From Streptomyces rubradiris (GTDB lineage: Bacteria > Actinomycetota > Actinomycetes > Streptomycetales > Streptomycetaceae), in NCBI RefSeq assembly GCF_016860525.1, contig NZ_BNEA01000001.1, forward strand, positions 620,001 through 684,000: a stretch of 64,000 nucleotides of DNA, read 5' to 3'. Shown here one piece after another: positions 1 through 7,862 of this stretch. The position numbers were made by a program, and so were the translations under genes. Every line of letters begins with the position of its first letter. The stretch's first letter is position 1. The notes below the pieces were generated by a model that was given only the letters and a program-made list of their open reading frames with translations, was not told the origin of the DNA and did not search any database.

Positions 1-197
1 AAGGCGGCGTCGAAGGTCAGGACGGCGAAGCCTTCCTTGACCAGGCGTGTCGCGTACGTCGCCGGCGCCTGCTCCTTGACTCCGGTCGTGGGGTGGCCGA
101 CGACGATGGCGGCGAGCGGGCCGTCGACGCCGTCGGGGAGGTAGAGGTGGCCGGCGAGCTGCGGGCCGTTGGCCGGGAAGCGGACGTCAGTCCTCAT
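1..197 (-). CDS. Alpha/beta hydrolase, N-terminal part (gene runs off the left edge)
   Basis: The reverse strand opens with ATG at 197-195 and stays open to the window edge, giving the first 65 residues. The sequence contains the run VVGHPTTGVKEQAPATYA, the usual early segment of dienelactone-hydrolase or X-Pro-peptidase-like alpha/beta hydrolases, where the HP-x-x-GVKEQ loop precedes the first conserved helix and supplies part of the oxyanion hole. The following stretch LVKEGFAVLTFDAA is the next beta strand. The nucleophile elbow and the catalytic Asp and His lie outside the window, so substrate cannot be inferred. No signal peptide is seen, so it should be cytoplasmic. Confidence 0.8.
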   Translation of the reverse strand, partial: MRTDVRFPANGPQLAGHLYLPDGVDGPLAAIVVGHPTTGVKEQAPATYATRLVKEGFAVLTFDAA

Positions 198-393
198 TGC
201 CACAGCTCAGCCCCGTTCGAGCGGCTTCAGCAGCGCGACGCGGGCCCGGCGCCCCTGTCCCCGGGCGGCCGGCCCCGCCCTGGCCGACCTCCTCCTCCCG
301 CCATCTTCGGCCACCCCGTCGGGATAGCCTGCGGCGGCGAGGTCGGCCCGACAGGCGTCCTCGGTGACCGGGCCGGTGGCCCTGGCATACCTC
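198..393. other. Intergenic region, no gene seen
   Basis: These 196 bases lie between the hydrolase start and the small membrane protein genes. They must hold the hydrolase promoter, but I see no convincing -35/-10 pair and no frame with a ribosome binding site and plausible protein. Confidence 0.4.
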
Positions 394-510
394 CTACCGG
401 TTGCGGCGTCGGTTGATCACGATCGGTATGACGACGCAGAGGATGGCCACGATGAACAGGAGGACACCGAGCGTTCCCCCGGGAGTCACCTCTGTACGTG
501 CGAATTCCAT
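394..510 (-). CDS. Tiny single-span membrane protein (38 aa)
   Basis: A 38-residue product, starting MEFARTEVTPGG, followed by a hydrophobic segment of about 18 residues (roughly positions 13-31) and a basic end NRRRNR. This is a typical N-out/C-in single-pass membrane peptide. Its ATG shares one base with the TGA of the upstream 78-residue membrane protein gene, so the two are almost certainly co-transcribed and translationally coupled. It is short enough to be missed by gene finders. I recognise no family. Being just downstream of an RHS gene remnant, the pair could be leftover immunity functions, but nothing in the sequence proves that. Confidence 0.6.
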   Translation of the reverse strand: MEFARTEVTPGGTLGVLLFIVAILCVVIPIVINRRRNR

Positions 511-746
511 CAGCTGACCTCTCCCTTACCGCCGGGACGCTTGTTGCGGAATGACAGGTAGACCAGCAGGCAGACGGCATCGGCGACGACAACCACGATC
601 AGCAGCGGATACGCGGCACCGAGCCCTCCTTTCGCCCACAGGAGCACGGACAAGGCGTAGGCGACCAGGGAGGCGAGGGCGACGATCAGGGCGTTTCTGC
701 GGATTGCCTGCCTGCTGCCGTACAAATTCTCGAAGGTTCGTCCCAC
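510..746 (-). CDS. Small two-span membrane protein (78 aa)
   Basis: Starts with GTG at 746-744 behind a strong AAGGAG site. The 78-residue protein has an Arg-containing N-terminus, two hydrophobic segments (about residues 20-37 and 44-64) and a basic C-terminal tail (RNKRPGGKG), so both ends are predicted inside the cytoplasm. It is first in a two-gene operon with the 38-residue membrane peptide. The RHS gene remnant ends only 50 bases upstream, separated by a strong hairpin. Family not recognised; expression as a membrane protein is likely, function unknown. Confidence 0.7.
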   Translation of the reverse strand: MGRTFENLYGSRQAIRRNALIVALASLVAYALSVLLWAKGGLGAAYPLLIVVVVADAVCLLVYLSFRNKRPGGKGEVS

Positions 747-761
747 TGTGTCTCCTTGGCG

Positions 762-793
762 GACGGGCGGCCACCCGGTGGTGGCCGCCCGTC
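762..793 (-). terminator. Rho-independent-type hairpin after the RHS gene
   Basis: A perfect 13-bp inverted repeat (762-774 with 781-793, six-base loop) lies directly after the stop codon of the RHS gene and before the GTG of the 78-residue membrane protein. It lacks a long T-run, as is usual in Streptomyces. Confidence 0.75.
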
Positions 794-795
794 GT

Positions 796-2330
796 TCATG
801 ACTTCAACTCGTTCTCGACTGTGTTCGAGGTCCAGTCGCCCACGGCAGTGCTCGCGTAACCGCACCCTGCTTCGACGGCCACTGCTCCGGCGCCTGCGGT
901 GGGTGCTCCGGCAACGCCGGCCACGAACTGGCAGGCGGACTCGACCACGATGCCGGCCGCGATACCGGAAACCTGGGCTACCAGAGCGTCCGTGTCGCCC
1001 TGTGCGGCGCTGGAGACGGCGTCGTAGGCCTCCTTGCCGTCGTCGACAGCGTCGGCCAGGCTGTAGAGCCCGTTGGGGTCGATGCGGTTGACGGGGTCGC
1101 CTTCGGCGTAGAGGTAAGGGTTCTTCTCCTGGCCGGAGGGGTCGGGCTGGGTGAAGCGACCGATGTTGGCGTCGTAGTAGCGGGCCTTGAGGTGGTAGAG
1201 GCCGGTGGGGTCCTGGTAGTTGCCGACGAACCGGTAGGGCTGGTCGACCGGCTCGCTGGACTGGGCCAGCAGACGGACGCCGCGGGGGCTGTAGGTGTAG
1301 GTGTCGACCTTGTTGCCGTCTACGTCCACCAGACCGATCACCGAGCCGATCGCGTCGGTGAGGTAGTAGTAGCTCCTGCCCCCGGTCGTCATGGAGTTCA
1401 ATGTGCCCCCGGGCTCGCGGTTGAAGCCCATGTCGACCCCGCCCGTCGACTTCGCCGACAGGCCGAGCGGGCCGTTGTGGAAGTACGTGTCACCGAGCCG
1501 GATGCGTTCGCTCTGGTCGGTGGAACCGTACTGGCCCGCGTAGGTCTTGTCGTTGACGGTAATGGACGACATCCGGGAGTGGTCGGTCCACGTCTCGCCG
1601 GTGCGCAGGTAGTCCGTCGGTGGAGGCGCCGGCGGTCTCGTTGCCGACCGGGTCGTAGGACCAGGTGCCGCTGGTGCCGGACTTCGACGTGAGTTGCTGG
1701 GCGTCGTTGTAGGTGTAGGTGGTGGTGCGGGGGCAGCCTTGGTCAGTGCCCTGGGAGGTGAGGTTGCCGGCGAGGTCGTAGCAGTACTGCCAGGAGTCGA
1801 CGACGCTTCCGGCCTTGACCTCGCCGGCGTAGGAGAAGCGGCCCGCGCCGTCGTAGGTGTAGGTGCGCTTGCGGCCGGTGACGTTGTCCGTCATGGTGCG
1901 GATCTTGCTGCCGTCGGTGGCGTTGTTCGTGCCGTAGCCGTAGGTGTAGTCCAGGTCGACCAGGGTTCCCTGGTCGGAGGTCACCTTGATGTTCTTCGGC
2001 CGGCTGGAGTCGTCCGGGTCGACCTTCTGGACCGTGCCGCCGGGGTAGGTGGTCGTAGTACGCACGTCGTTGTTGTTGTACTGGTACGTCGTCACCCGGC
2101 CCTGGGGCTCCTTCAGCTCGGTAAGCTTGTTGACCTCGTTCCAGGTGTAGTCGGTCTTGCCCGCCGGGTCCTGGTAGTAGTCGACGTTGCCCGCCGCCGT
2201 GTAGGCAAGCAGGGTCTGGGAGCCGTCCTGGAGATGGCGGACCGTCTCGCGCCGCAGCAGGTCGAACTCGTACTTCACCGTTCCCGTGCCGTCGGAGCGC
2301 TGGACAAGGTTGCCGAGCGTCCTGGCGGCA
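796..2330 (-). pseudogene. RHS-repeat core protein, 5'-truncated and frameshifted
   Basis: Reading leftwards, the translated sequence shows classic RHS/YD repeats (YTYNDAQQLTSKSG, YDPVGNET, YDLAGNL) and then the conserved RHS core end (GLYHLKARYYDANIGRFTQPDP, split here as GLYHLKARYYD and GRFTQPDPSG). Two defects are visible. First, the frame changes near 1612-1621: upstream codons read VGNETAGASTDG while the continuation TGETWTDHSRMSSITVND is in another frame, consistent with one extra base. Second, homology stops abruptly near 2330, so the secretion/N-terminal part is missing. The C-terminal tip after the core is a Gly/Ala-rich hydrophobic domain of about 85 residues, the position where RHS proteins carry a variable toxin domain. 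The remaining 258-residue open frame could still be translated from an internal start. Confidence 0.8.
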
Positions 2331-2331
2331 C

Positions 2332-2469
2332 CTGGAGACAGCGGGCGTGCTGGGTGCCTGGGCGGTCGCCGGGCTGCTCCTCGCACCGTCCGTCCTGCGC
2401 AGGATGGCCCGCCGCGAGTCCGGGGCCACGATGGCCGAACGGCGCCGGAAGGCGATGCAGCGGGTCGGT
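2332..2469 (+). pseudogene. C-terminal scrap of a membrane permease gene
   Basis: The plus strand encodes, in one frame, a hydrophobic segment GVLGAWAVAGLLLAPSVL followed by RRMARRESGATMAERRR and KAMQRVG. This looks like the last transmembrane helix and cytoplasmic tail of actinobacterial ABC-2/YhgE-type permeases, which often end in RRMARRESG...MQRVG; I base this on memory of the family, not on a search. There is no start codon, ribosome site or upstream homology, and the frame is read on into unrelated sequence. It abuts the truncated end of the RHS gene, so the junction is likely a recombination scar. Confidence 0.45.
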
Positions 2470-2562
2470 TGGCGCCGACGGGCCGGCGACCGCACCCGGC
2501 CCTCTTCGTGGTGGACGAGGCCCAGTGGATGCAGCGGGTCGGTCAGCGCCGACGGGCCGGCG
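2454..2562. repeat. Two imperfect 35-bp direct repeats
   Basis: Copies at 2454-2488 and 2528-2562 share 33 of 35 bases. The first copy is the end of the permease scrap (AMQRVG). The second follows a frame reading LFVVDEAQWM, which resembles the Walker B segment of LuxR/SARP-type ATPase regulators. This suggests stitched-together gene ends. Confidence 0.6.
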
Positions 2563-2655
2563 CCCGTTCCCTGACCCGCCCGGCCCGGCCGCACCCCCGG
2601 CGACCGCGACGGACGCCACCGCCCGACGCGCCGGCGCGGCCGTGGGGTCACCGCG

Positions 2656-3609
2656 CTAGCGGCTCGCCGCGGTCGTGCCCGAAGTGCGGGTCAGGGCCGC
2701 TGCCGCCGCGCCGACCAGGCCGGCGTCGGTGCCCATGCGGGCGGGTACGACGGTCAGCCGCCGCACGAAGGACAGGGTCGCGTAGTCGGTGAGGGCCTTG
2801 CGCAGCGGGGCGAACAGGACGTCGCCCGCCTTGCCGACCCCGCCGCCGATCACCGCGATGTCGATCTCGACCAGGGTCGCGGTGGCCGCGATCCCGGCGG
2901 CCAGCGCCCGCGCCGCCCGCTCGAAGGAGGCGACGGCGACCGGGTCGCCCGCGCGGGCCGCGGCGGCCACCGCGGCGGCCGAGGTGTCGCCGTCGGGGCC
3001 GGGGCGCCAGCCCCGCTCCAGCGCCCGGCGGGCGATGTTGGGGCCACTGGCGATGCGCTCCACACAGCCGCGCGCGCCGCACGGGCAGGGGTCGCCGTCG
3101 AGGTCGACGCTGATGTGGCCGATGTGCCCGGCGTTGCCGGTGGGCCCCGGGTGCAGCCGCCCGCCGAGGACCAGGCCGCCGCCGACGCCGGTGGAGACCA
3201 CCATGCACAGCGCGTTGTCGTGACCCCGCGCGGCGCCCTGCCAGTGCTCGGCGGCGGTGATCGCGACTCCGTCGCCGATCAGCTCGACCGGCAGCCCCTC
3301 GGTGACCGTGCGCACCCGGTCGACCAGCGGGAAGTCTCGCCAGCCCGGCACGTTCACCGGGCTCACGGTGCCCGCCGAGGCGTCCACCGGGCCGGCGCTG
3401 CCGATGCCGACCGCGCCGGCCCGGTCCCACAGGGGCGAGGCGGACAGCTCGCCGAGCACCTCCGCCACGGCCCGCATGACCGTTTCGCCGTCCTGCCGGG
3501 CGGGCGTGGGGCGCTGGGCGCGGACCAGCAGGCGTCCGCCGCCGTCCACCAGCGCGCCGGCGATCTTGGTGCCGCCGATGTCCAGGGCCGCCACGAGGTC
3601 GGTGTGCAT
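2656..3609 (-). CDS. ROK family sugar kinase
   Basis: A 317-residue ROK protein, the normal length for glucokinase/N-acetylmannosamine-kinase-like enzymes. It phosphorylates a hexose with ATP in the cytoplasm. Visible features: phosphate-binding DIGGTK at residues 10-15, the second ATP motif STGVGGGLVLGG, the ROK signature around GNAGHIGH, and the zinc loop CPCGARGCVE with its three cysteines. No N-terminal winged helix is present, so it is a kinase and not a ROK repressor. ATG at 3609-3607 is preceded by GGGGAG. The gene is divergent from a LacI regulator with a palindromic operator between them, so it is probably under that regulator. Sugar specificity cannot be read. Confidence 0.9.
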   Translation of the reverse strand: MHTDLVAALDIGGTKIAGALVDGGGRLLVRAQRPTPARQDGETVMRAVAEVLGELSASPLWDRAGAVGIGSAGPVDASAGTVSPVNVPGWRDFPLVDRVRTVTEGLPVELIGDGVAITAAEHWQGAARGHDNALCMVVSTGVGGGLVLGGRLHPGPTGNAGHIGHISVDLDGDPCPCGARGCVERIASGPNIARRALERGWRPGPDGDTSAAAVAAAARAGDPVAVASFERAARALAAGIAATATLVEIDIAVIGGGVGKAGDVLFAPLRKALTDYATLSFVRRLTVVPARMGTDAGLVGAAAAALTRTSGTTAASR

Positions 3610-3713
3610 GAGAGTCAGATCTCCCCGTTGAAGCTTGAGTACCAAAGAGCGCAGGCCGGTCAAGCGGTGGGGGCGCAGGCCGGAGAAAGCGGTGGACAGT
3701 CTCTCTCGCAGCT

Positions 3714-3725
3714 GACAACGTTGTC
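3714..3725. promoter_or_regulatory. Candidate LacI-family operator (perfect 12-bp palindrome)
   Basis: GACAACGTTGTC is perfectly palindromic with the central CG typical of LacI-family sites. It lies between the divergent ROK kinase and LacI genes, about 100 bp from each start, and is the obvious candidate for autoregulation and control of the kinase. Confidence 0.65.
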
Positions 3726-3826
3726 CAGGCTCTATGCTCGACGCCACATCCTCATACAAGCCCACGGATGCCACACCCCCGTGGGCCGGAGAAAAAGACA
3801 GCCGGACAACAGACAGGACAGCGCAC

Positions 3827-4876
3827 GTGCCCGAGACCACCCGCCGCGCAGACCGTCCCACCGGGAGCCGGTACGGCAACCGCCCCACGATGAAGGACGT
3901 GGCGGCCCGCGCCGGGGTCGGGCTGAAGACGGTCTCCCGCGTGGTCAACGGCGAGCCCGGGGTCACCCCGGACACCGAGCGCCGGGTGCAGGAGGCCATC
4001 GAGGCCCTCGGCTTCCGCCGGAACGACAGCGCGCGGGTGCTGCGCAAAGGGCGGACCGCGAGCATCGGGCTGATCCTGGAGGACCTCGCGGACCCCTTCT
4101 ACGGCCCGCTCAGCCGCGCCGTCGAGGAGGTGGCCCGCGCCCACGGCGCGCTGCTGATCAACGGCTCCAGCGCCGAGGACCCCGAGCGCGAGCAGGAGCT
4201 GGCGCTGGCACTGTGCGCGCGCCGGGTGGACGGGCTGGTGGTGATCCCGGCCGGGGACGACCACCGGTATCTGGAGCCGGAGATCCGGGCCGGTGTGGCG
4301 ACCGTGTTCGTGGACCGCCCAGCCGGCCGGATCGACGCCGACGTGGTCCTGTCCGACAACTACGGCGGTGCCCGCGACGGCGTCGCCCACCTCATCGCGC
4401 ACGGCCACCGGCGGATCGGCTTCATCGGCGACATGCCCCGGATCCACACGGCCGCGGAGCGGCTGCGCGGCTACCGGGCGGCCATGGAGGACGCCGGGAT
4501 ATCCGTGGCGGAGCGCTGGATGTCCCTCGGCGCGACCGACCCGGAGCGGGTGCGCCGGGCGGCGGAGGAGATGCTGGCCGGCCCCGACCCGGTGACGGCG
4601 GTCTTCGCCGGCAACAACCGGGTGACGGTCACCGTCGTCCGGGTGCTGGCCGAGCGGGCGCGCCGGGTCGCGCTGGTCGGCTTCGACGACTTCGAGCTGG
4701 CCGATCTGCTCCAGCCGGGCGTCACGGTCGTCGCCCAGGACTCGGCGGCCCTCGGCCGCACGGCCGCCGAACGCCTCTTCCGCCAGCTGGACGGCACCCT
4801 GGTCGCCCCGGAGCGCATCCAACTGCCGACCCGCCTCATCACGCGCGGCTCGGGCGAACTGCCGCCGACGGACTGA
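3827..4876 (+). CDS. LacI family transcriptional regulator
   Basis: 349 residues from the GTG at 3827, chosen because AGGA lies nine bases upstream and homology begins soon after; the frame is open further upstream but would run over the operator region. Residues about 21-45 form the LacI helix-turn-helix (TMKDVAARAGVGLKTVSRVV) followed by the hinge helix around residue 65 (RRNDSARVLRKG). The rest is a periplasmic-binding-like sensor domain with segments IGLILEDLADPFYG, VDGLVVIPAG, HRRIGFIGD and LVGFDDFELADLL. It should bind a sugar or sugar phosphate and repress the adjacent ROK kinase. No transporter gene is adjacent, so the ligand is unknown. Confidence 0.92.
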   Translation: MPETTRRADRPTGSRYGNRPTMKDVAARAGVGLKTVSRVVNGEPGVTPDTERRVQEAIEALGFRRNDSARVLRKGRTASIGLILEDLADPFYGPLSRAVEEVARAHGALLINGSSAEDPEREQELALALCARRVDGLVVIPAGDDHRYLEPEIRAGVATVFVDRPAGRIDADVVLSDNYGGARDGVAHLIAHGHRRIGFIGDMPRIHTAAERLRGYRAAMEDAGISVAERWMSLGATDPERVRRAAEEMLAGPDPVTAVFAGNNRVTVTVVRVLAERARRVALVGFDDFELADLLQPGVTVVAQDSAALGRTAAERLFRQLDGTLVAPERIQLPTRLITRGSGELPPTD

Positions 4877-5383
4877 ACGGGGCGAGCGGGGCCGGCCCGC
4901 TCCGGGACCGCGCGCACGGCGAGGCCGGGCGGGATCGCGCCCCGGAGCGCCATGCGGCCGTGCCAGTGCTCACCGTCTCCAGGGCCGCGCGCACGGCGAG
5001 GCCGGGCAGGGTTGCCACGCCGTGGCCATGCGGCCGTGCCGGGCCCGCCGGCTACGGGGCCGCGCCGAGATCGCGCCGGCCTGCGCCGCATCCGTGCGGC
5101 CGGGCCGGGGGCGAAGCAGTCCCGGGGCGGCCGGGCCACGGGAGTACCGGCCGACCGGCACCGGGGACGTACCACGCCCAACACCGGCCGGAGCGGACGC
5201 GGACCCGCCGGGCCCCCGGCCGTGTCCGCCGCCGCCCTTGCCGACGGCGGACACGGTGACCAGGGCCGGCCCGGCGGGACCGCAGGGTGTCCGCTCGTCC
5301 GCCGGTGCGCGGGCTCGTACCGCCCGTATCAGCGGCCGCCTCGGTCTGCGGCCCCGCAGGCGCCGGAGGCCGAGGGGCCGGGG
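4877..5383. repeat. 507-bp intergenic region with an imperfect tandem duplication
   Basis: Between the converging LacI and aldolase genes. A segment of about 77 bp starting at 4908 is repeated from 4985: both copies begin CCGCGCGCACGGCGAGGCCG and both carry CATGCGGCCGTGCC (4951 and 5027), with diverged sequence between. No gene with ribosome site and normal codon use is seen; the rest is very G+C-rich spacer. Confidence 0.55.
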
Positions 5384-6682
5384 CTACTTCGCCGAGGCCG
5401 TCAGGTCGCCGCGGCGGGGGGACGCGAAGGATTCCAGGTCGGCGCGGGTGAGGCCGGTGAGGCGGGCCACCTCGGCGATGTCGAGGGCGCCGCAGTCCAG
5501 GCCGCGCAGCAGGTAGCCGCTGAGCGCCTTGGCGGTGGCGGGCTCGTCCATCACGTCGCCGCCGGCCCGGTTGGCGTAGCGGGCGAGGCGGGCCGCGGCC
5601 TGCTCGAAGCCCTCGCGGTAGAAGGCGAAGACGGCGGCGTAGCGGGTGGGGATGTGGCCCGGGTGCATGTCCCAGCCCTGGTAGTAGGCGCGGGACAGCG
5701 CCCGCCGGGTCAGGCCGTAGTGGAGGCGCCAGGCGTCGTGGACCTTCGCCGTCGGGCCGACGGGCAGGACGTTGGTGGAGCCGTCCGAGACGCGGACGCC
5801 GGTGCCGGCCGCGGCCACCTGCATGACCGCCTTGGCGTGGTCGGCGGCCGGGTGGTCGCTGGCCTGGTGGGCGGCGGAGACGCCGAGGCAGGCGCTGTAG
5901 TCGAAGGTGCCGTAGTGCAACCCGGTGGCGCGGCCCTCGGCGGCCTGGATCATGCGGGCGACCGTGGCGGTGCCGTCGGTGGCCAGGATGGACTGGCTGG
6001 TCTCGATCTGGATCTCGAAGCCCAGGCGCCCGGCGTCCAGGCCGTGCGCCTTCTCGAAGGCCTCCAGCAGCCGGGCGAAGGCGCTCACCTGCTCGGGGTA
6101 GGTCACCTTGGGCAGGGTGAGGACCAGGCCGTCGGGCAGGCCGCCGGCCTCCATCAGGCCGGTGAGGAAGACGTCGAGGGTGCGGATGCCCCGGTCCCGT
6201 ACGGCGGCCTCCATGCACTTCATGCGGATGCCCATGTAGGGCGCGGCGGTGCCGTCCCGGTACGCCTCGGCGATCAGGCGGGCGGCGCGGGCGGCCGTCG
6301 CGTCCTCCTCCGCGTCGGGGCGGGGGCCGTAGCCGTCCTCGAAGTCGACGCGCAGGTCCTCGATGGGCTCGCGCTCCAGCTTGGCCCGCACGCGGGAGTA
6401 GACCGGCTCGGCCAGCTCGTCCGGCAGGCCGAGGACGGCCGCGAAGGAGGCGGCGTCCGGAGCGTGTTCGTCGAGCGCCGCGAGCGCCTGGTCGCCCCAG
6501 GAGCGGATGGTGCCGGCGGCGAAGGCGTCGCCGGGGACGTACACGGTGTGGACGGGCTGCCGGGTGCCCGGGTCCCCGGGGTAGCGGCGCTCCAGCTCCG
6601 CGTCGACCGGTGCGAGGGAAGCGCTGATCTCCTCGCTGACGGCGCCCGCGAGGCTCGTCGCCACCTTCTCCTGCTGACCCAT
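5384..6682 (-). CDS. HpcH/HpaI aldolase / citrate lyase beta-like protein (DUF6986 type)
   Basis: 432 residues. It has the TIM-barrel signature of HpcH/HpaI and citrate-lyase beta proteins: acidic motif DLRVDFEDGYGPRPDAEEDA, GIRMKCME, LPKVTYPEQV, FEIQIETSQSIL (metal-binding Glu on the strand end) and THYGTFDYSACLG-like segment HYGTFDYSACLG. Such enzymes cleave or form carbon-carbon bonds in oxo-acids or CoA esters with Mg; this longer actinobacterial group has no defined substrate that I know. The ATG at 6682 is preceded by GGAGGG; an upstream in-frame extension would read through the promoter. The gene stands alone, convergent with LacI and divergent from the secreted EEP protein. Confidence 0.85.
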   Translation of the reverse strand: MGQQEKVATSLAGAVSEEISASLAPVDAELERRYPGDPGTRQPVHTVYVPGDAFAAGTIRSWGDQALAALDEHAPDAASFAAVLGLPDELAEPVYSRVRAKLEREPIEDLRVDFEDGYGPRPDAEEDATAARAARLIAEAYRDGTAAPYMGIRMKCMEAAVRDRGIRTLDVFLTGLMEAGGLPDGLVLTLPKVTYPEQVSAFARLLEAFEKAHGLDAGRLGFEIQIETSQSILATDGTATVARMIQAAEGRATGLHYGTFDYSACLGVSAAHQASDHPAADHAKAVMQVAAAGTGVRVSDGSTNVLPVGPTAKVHDAWRLHYGLTRRALSRAYYQGWDMHPGHIPTRYAAVFAFYREGFEQAAARLARYANRAGGDVMDEPATAKALSGYLLRGLDCGALDIAEVARLTGLTRADLESFASPRRGDLTASAK

Positions 6683-6725
6683 CCCACACCCTCCAGCTTT
6701 CCGCTTCATGGAATCAACAATCCGT

Positions 6726-6738
6726 ATAGCGAAGCTAT
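6726..6738. promoter_or_regulatory. Inverted repeat in the aldolase/EEP divergent promoter region
   Basis: ATAGC-GAA-GCTAT is a perfect 5+5 inverted repeat about 45 bp upstream of the aldolase start, in a local A+T-rich patch. The arrangement resembles IclR- or GntR-type operators. The regulator is not in this window. Confidence 0.4.
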
Positions 6739-6897
6739 CTGGCAACCTTCCCACTGGTCAACACCACATCGTGTGCACTCCACTCCGCGCTCTCGACACG
6801 GTCACCTCCCTCTGGCACCGTGCCGGAGCCCCACCCCTTCGACCGCAACCGCCCGCCGACGACGAGTCGCCCGGAAGCCGCAGCAGGAGGAGCACCC

Positions 6898-7803
6898 GTG
6901 CCGAGCCACAGCCGAGTCACGCGCCGCAGGGGACTGAAGGCCGCGCTGGCCGCCGCGATCCCCCTGTCCCTGTCCAGTACAGCACTGTCCGCCGGCCCCG
7001 CCGGGGCGGGCACGGACCACCGCGCCCCCTTGCGCGTGATGTCGTTCAACCTTCGCTACGCGAGCACCGCCGAGCCGAACAGCTGGGCCGCCCGCCGCCC
7101 CGTGACGCGCGCCCTGCTGCACCGCGAGCGCCCGCATGTCATCGGCACCCAGGAGGGCCTCTACCAGCAGGTGCGGGACATCGAGGCCGACCTCGGGACC
7201 GCGTACGACTGGATCGGCACCGGACGCGCGGGCGGCAGCCGCGACGAGTTCATGGCCGTCTTCTACGACACGCGCCGGCTCGCCCCCGAGGAGTACGACC
7301 ACTTCTGGCTCTCCGACACACCGGACGTGATCGGCTCCAACACCTGGGGCGGCGGCTCCATCCGCATGGTGACCCGGGTCCGGTTCCGGGACCTGCTGAC
7401 CGGTGGCCGGGAGTTCCACCTGCTGAACACCCACCTCGACAACCACAGCCAGTACGCACGCGCGCGTGCCGCCGCCCTGATCGCCCAGCGCATCGCCGGA
7501 CTCGGCACCTCGCTCCCGCTCGTCGTCACCGGCGACTTCAACGTGGCCGCCCACAAGAACCCGGTCTACGACACGATGCTGGGCGCGGGCCTGGCCGACA
7601 CCTGGGACACGGCGGCCGAGCGGAGCGAGCTGTACGGCACCTTCCACGGCTACCGGCCGCTGACGCCGGGCGGCGACCGCATCGACTGGATCCTGGCCTC
7701 CCCCGGTGTCACGGCGCACGAGGCCCGGATCAACACCTTCTCGGCGCACGGGCAGTACCCGAGCGACCACCTGCCGGTGCAGGCCACGCTGACGCTGGGA
7801 TGA
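6898..7803 (+). CDS. Secreted endonuclease/exonuclease/phosphatase-fold protein
   Basis: 301 residues from GTG 6898 (AGGAGGA just upstream). The N-terminus has a twin-arginine-like signal (TRRRGLKAALAAAIPL, then an Ala/Gly cleavage region near residue 38), so it is exported. The mature part carries the EEP-fold landmarks: FNLRYAS (metal-site Asn), IGTQEGLYQQV (catalytic Glu), LLNTHLDNHS, VVTGDFNVAAHKNP (catalytic Asp-Asn) and the terminal SDHLPVQA (catalytic Asp-His). It hydrolyses phosphodiester or phosphomonoester bonds outside the cell; whether nucleic acid, sphingomyelin or inositol phosphates are the substrate cannot be told. A terminator follows immediately. Confidence 0.9.
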   Translation: MPSHSRVTRRRGLKAALAAAIPLSLSSTALSAGPAGAGTDHRAPLRVMSFNLRYASTAEPNSWAARRPVTRALLHRERPHVIGTQEGLYQQVRDIEADLGTAYDWIGTGRAGGSRDEFMAVFYDTRRLAPEEYDHFWLSDTPDVIGSNTWGGGSIRMVTRVRFRDLLTGGREFHLLNTHLDNHSQYARARAAALIAQRIAGLGTSLPLVVTGDFNVAAHKNPVYDTMLGAGLADTWDTAAERSELYGTFHGYRPLTPGGDRIDWILASPGVTAHEARINTFSAHGQYPSDHLPVQATLTLG

Positions 7804-7806
7804 GGC

Positions 7807-7844
7807 GAGGCCCCCGGGACCGTCGGCACGGTCACGGGGGCCTC
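7807..7844. terminator. Bidirectional terminator between EEP gene and etfA
   Basis: GAGGCCCCCG (7807-7816) pairs with CGGGGGCCTC (7835-7844), with an additional inner ACCGT/ACGGT stem. It lies between two convergent genes. Confidence 0.8.
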
Positions 7845-7862
7845 GTACAGCGGATGCGGGGA

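Noticed and set aside
3115..5259. Very long open frame (over 700 codons) on the plus strand
   Set aside because: It runs antisense to the ROK kinase and out of frame over the LacI gene. Such frames are expected in very G+C-rich DNA; no ribosome site, no family-like segments.
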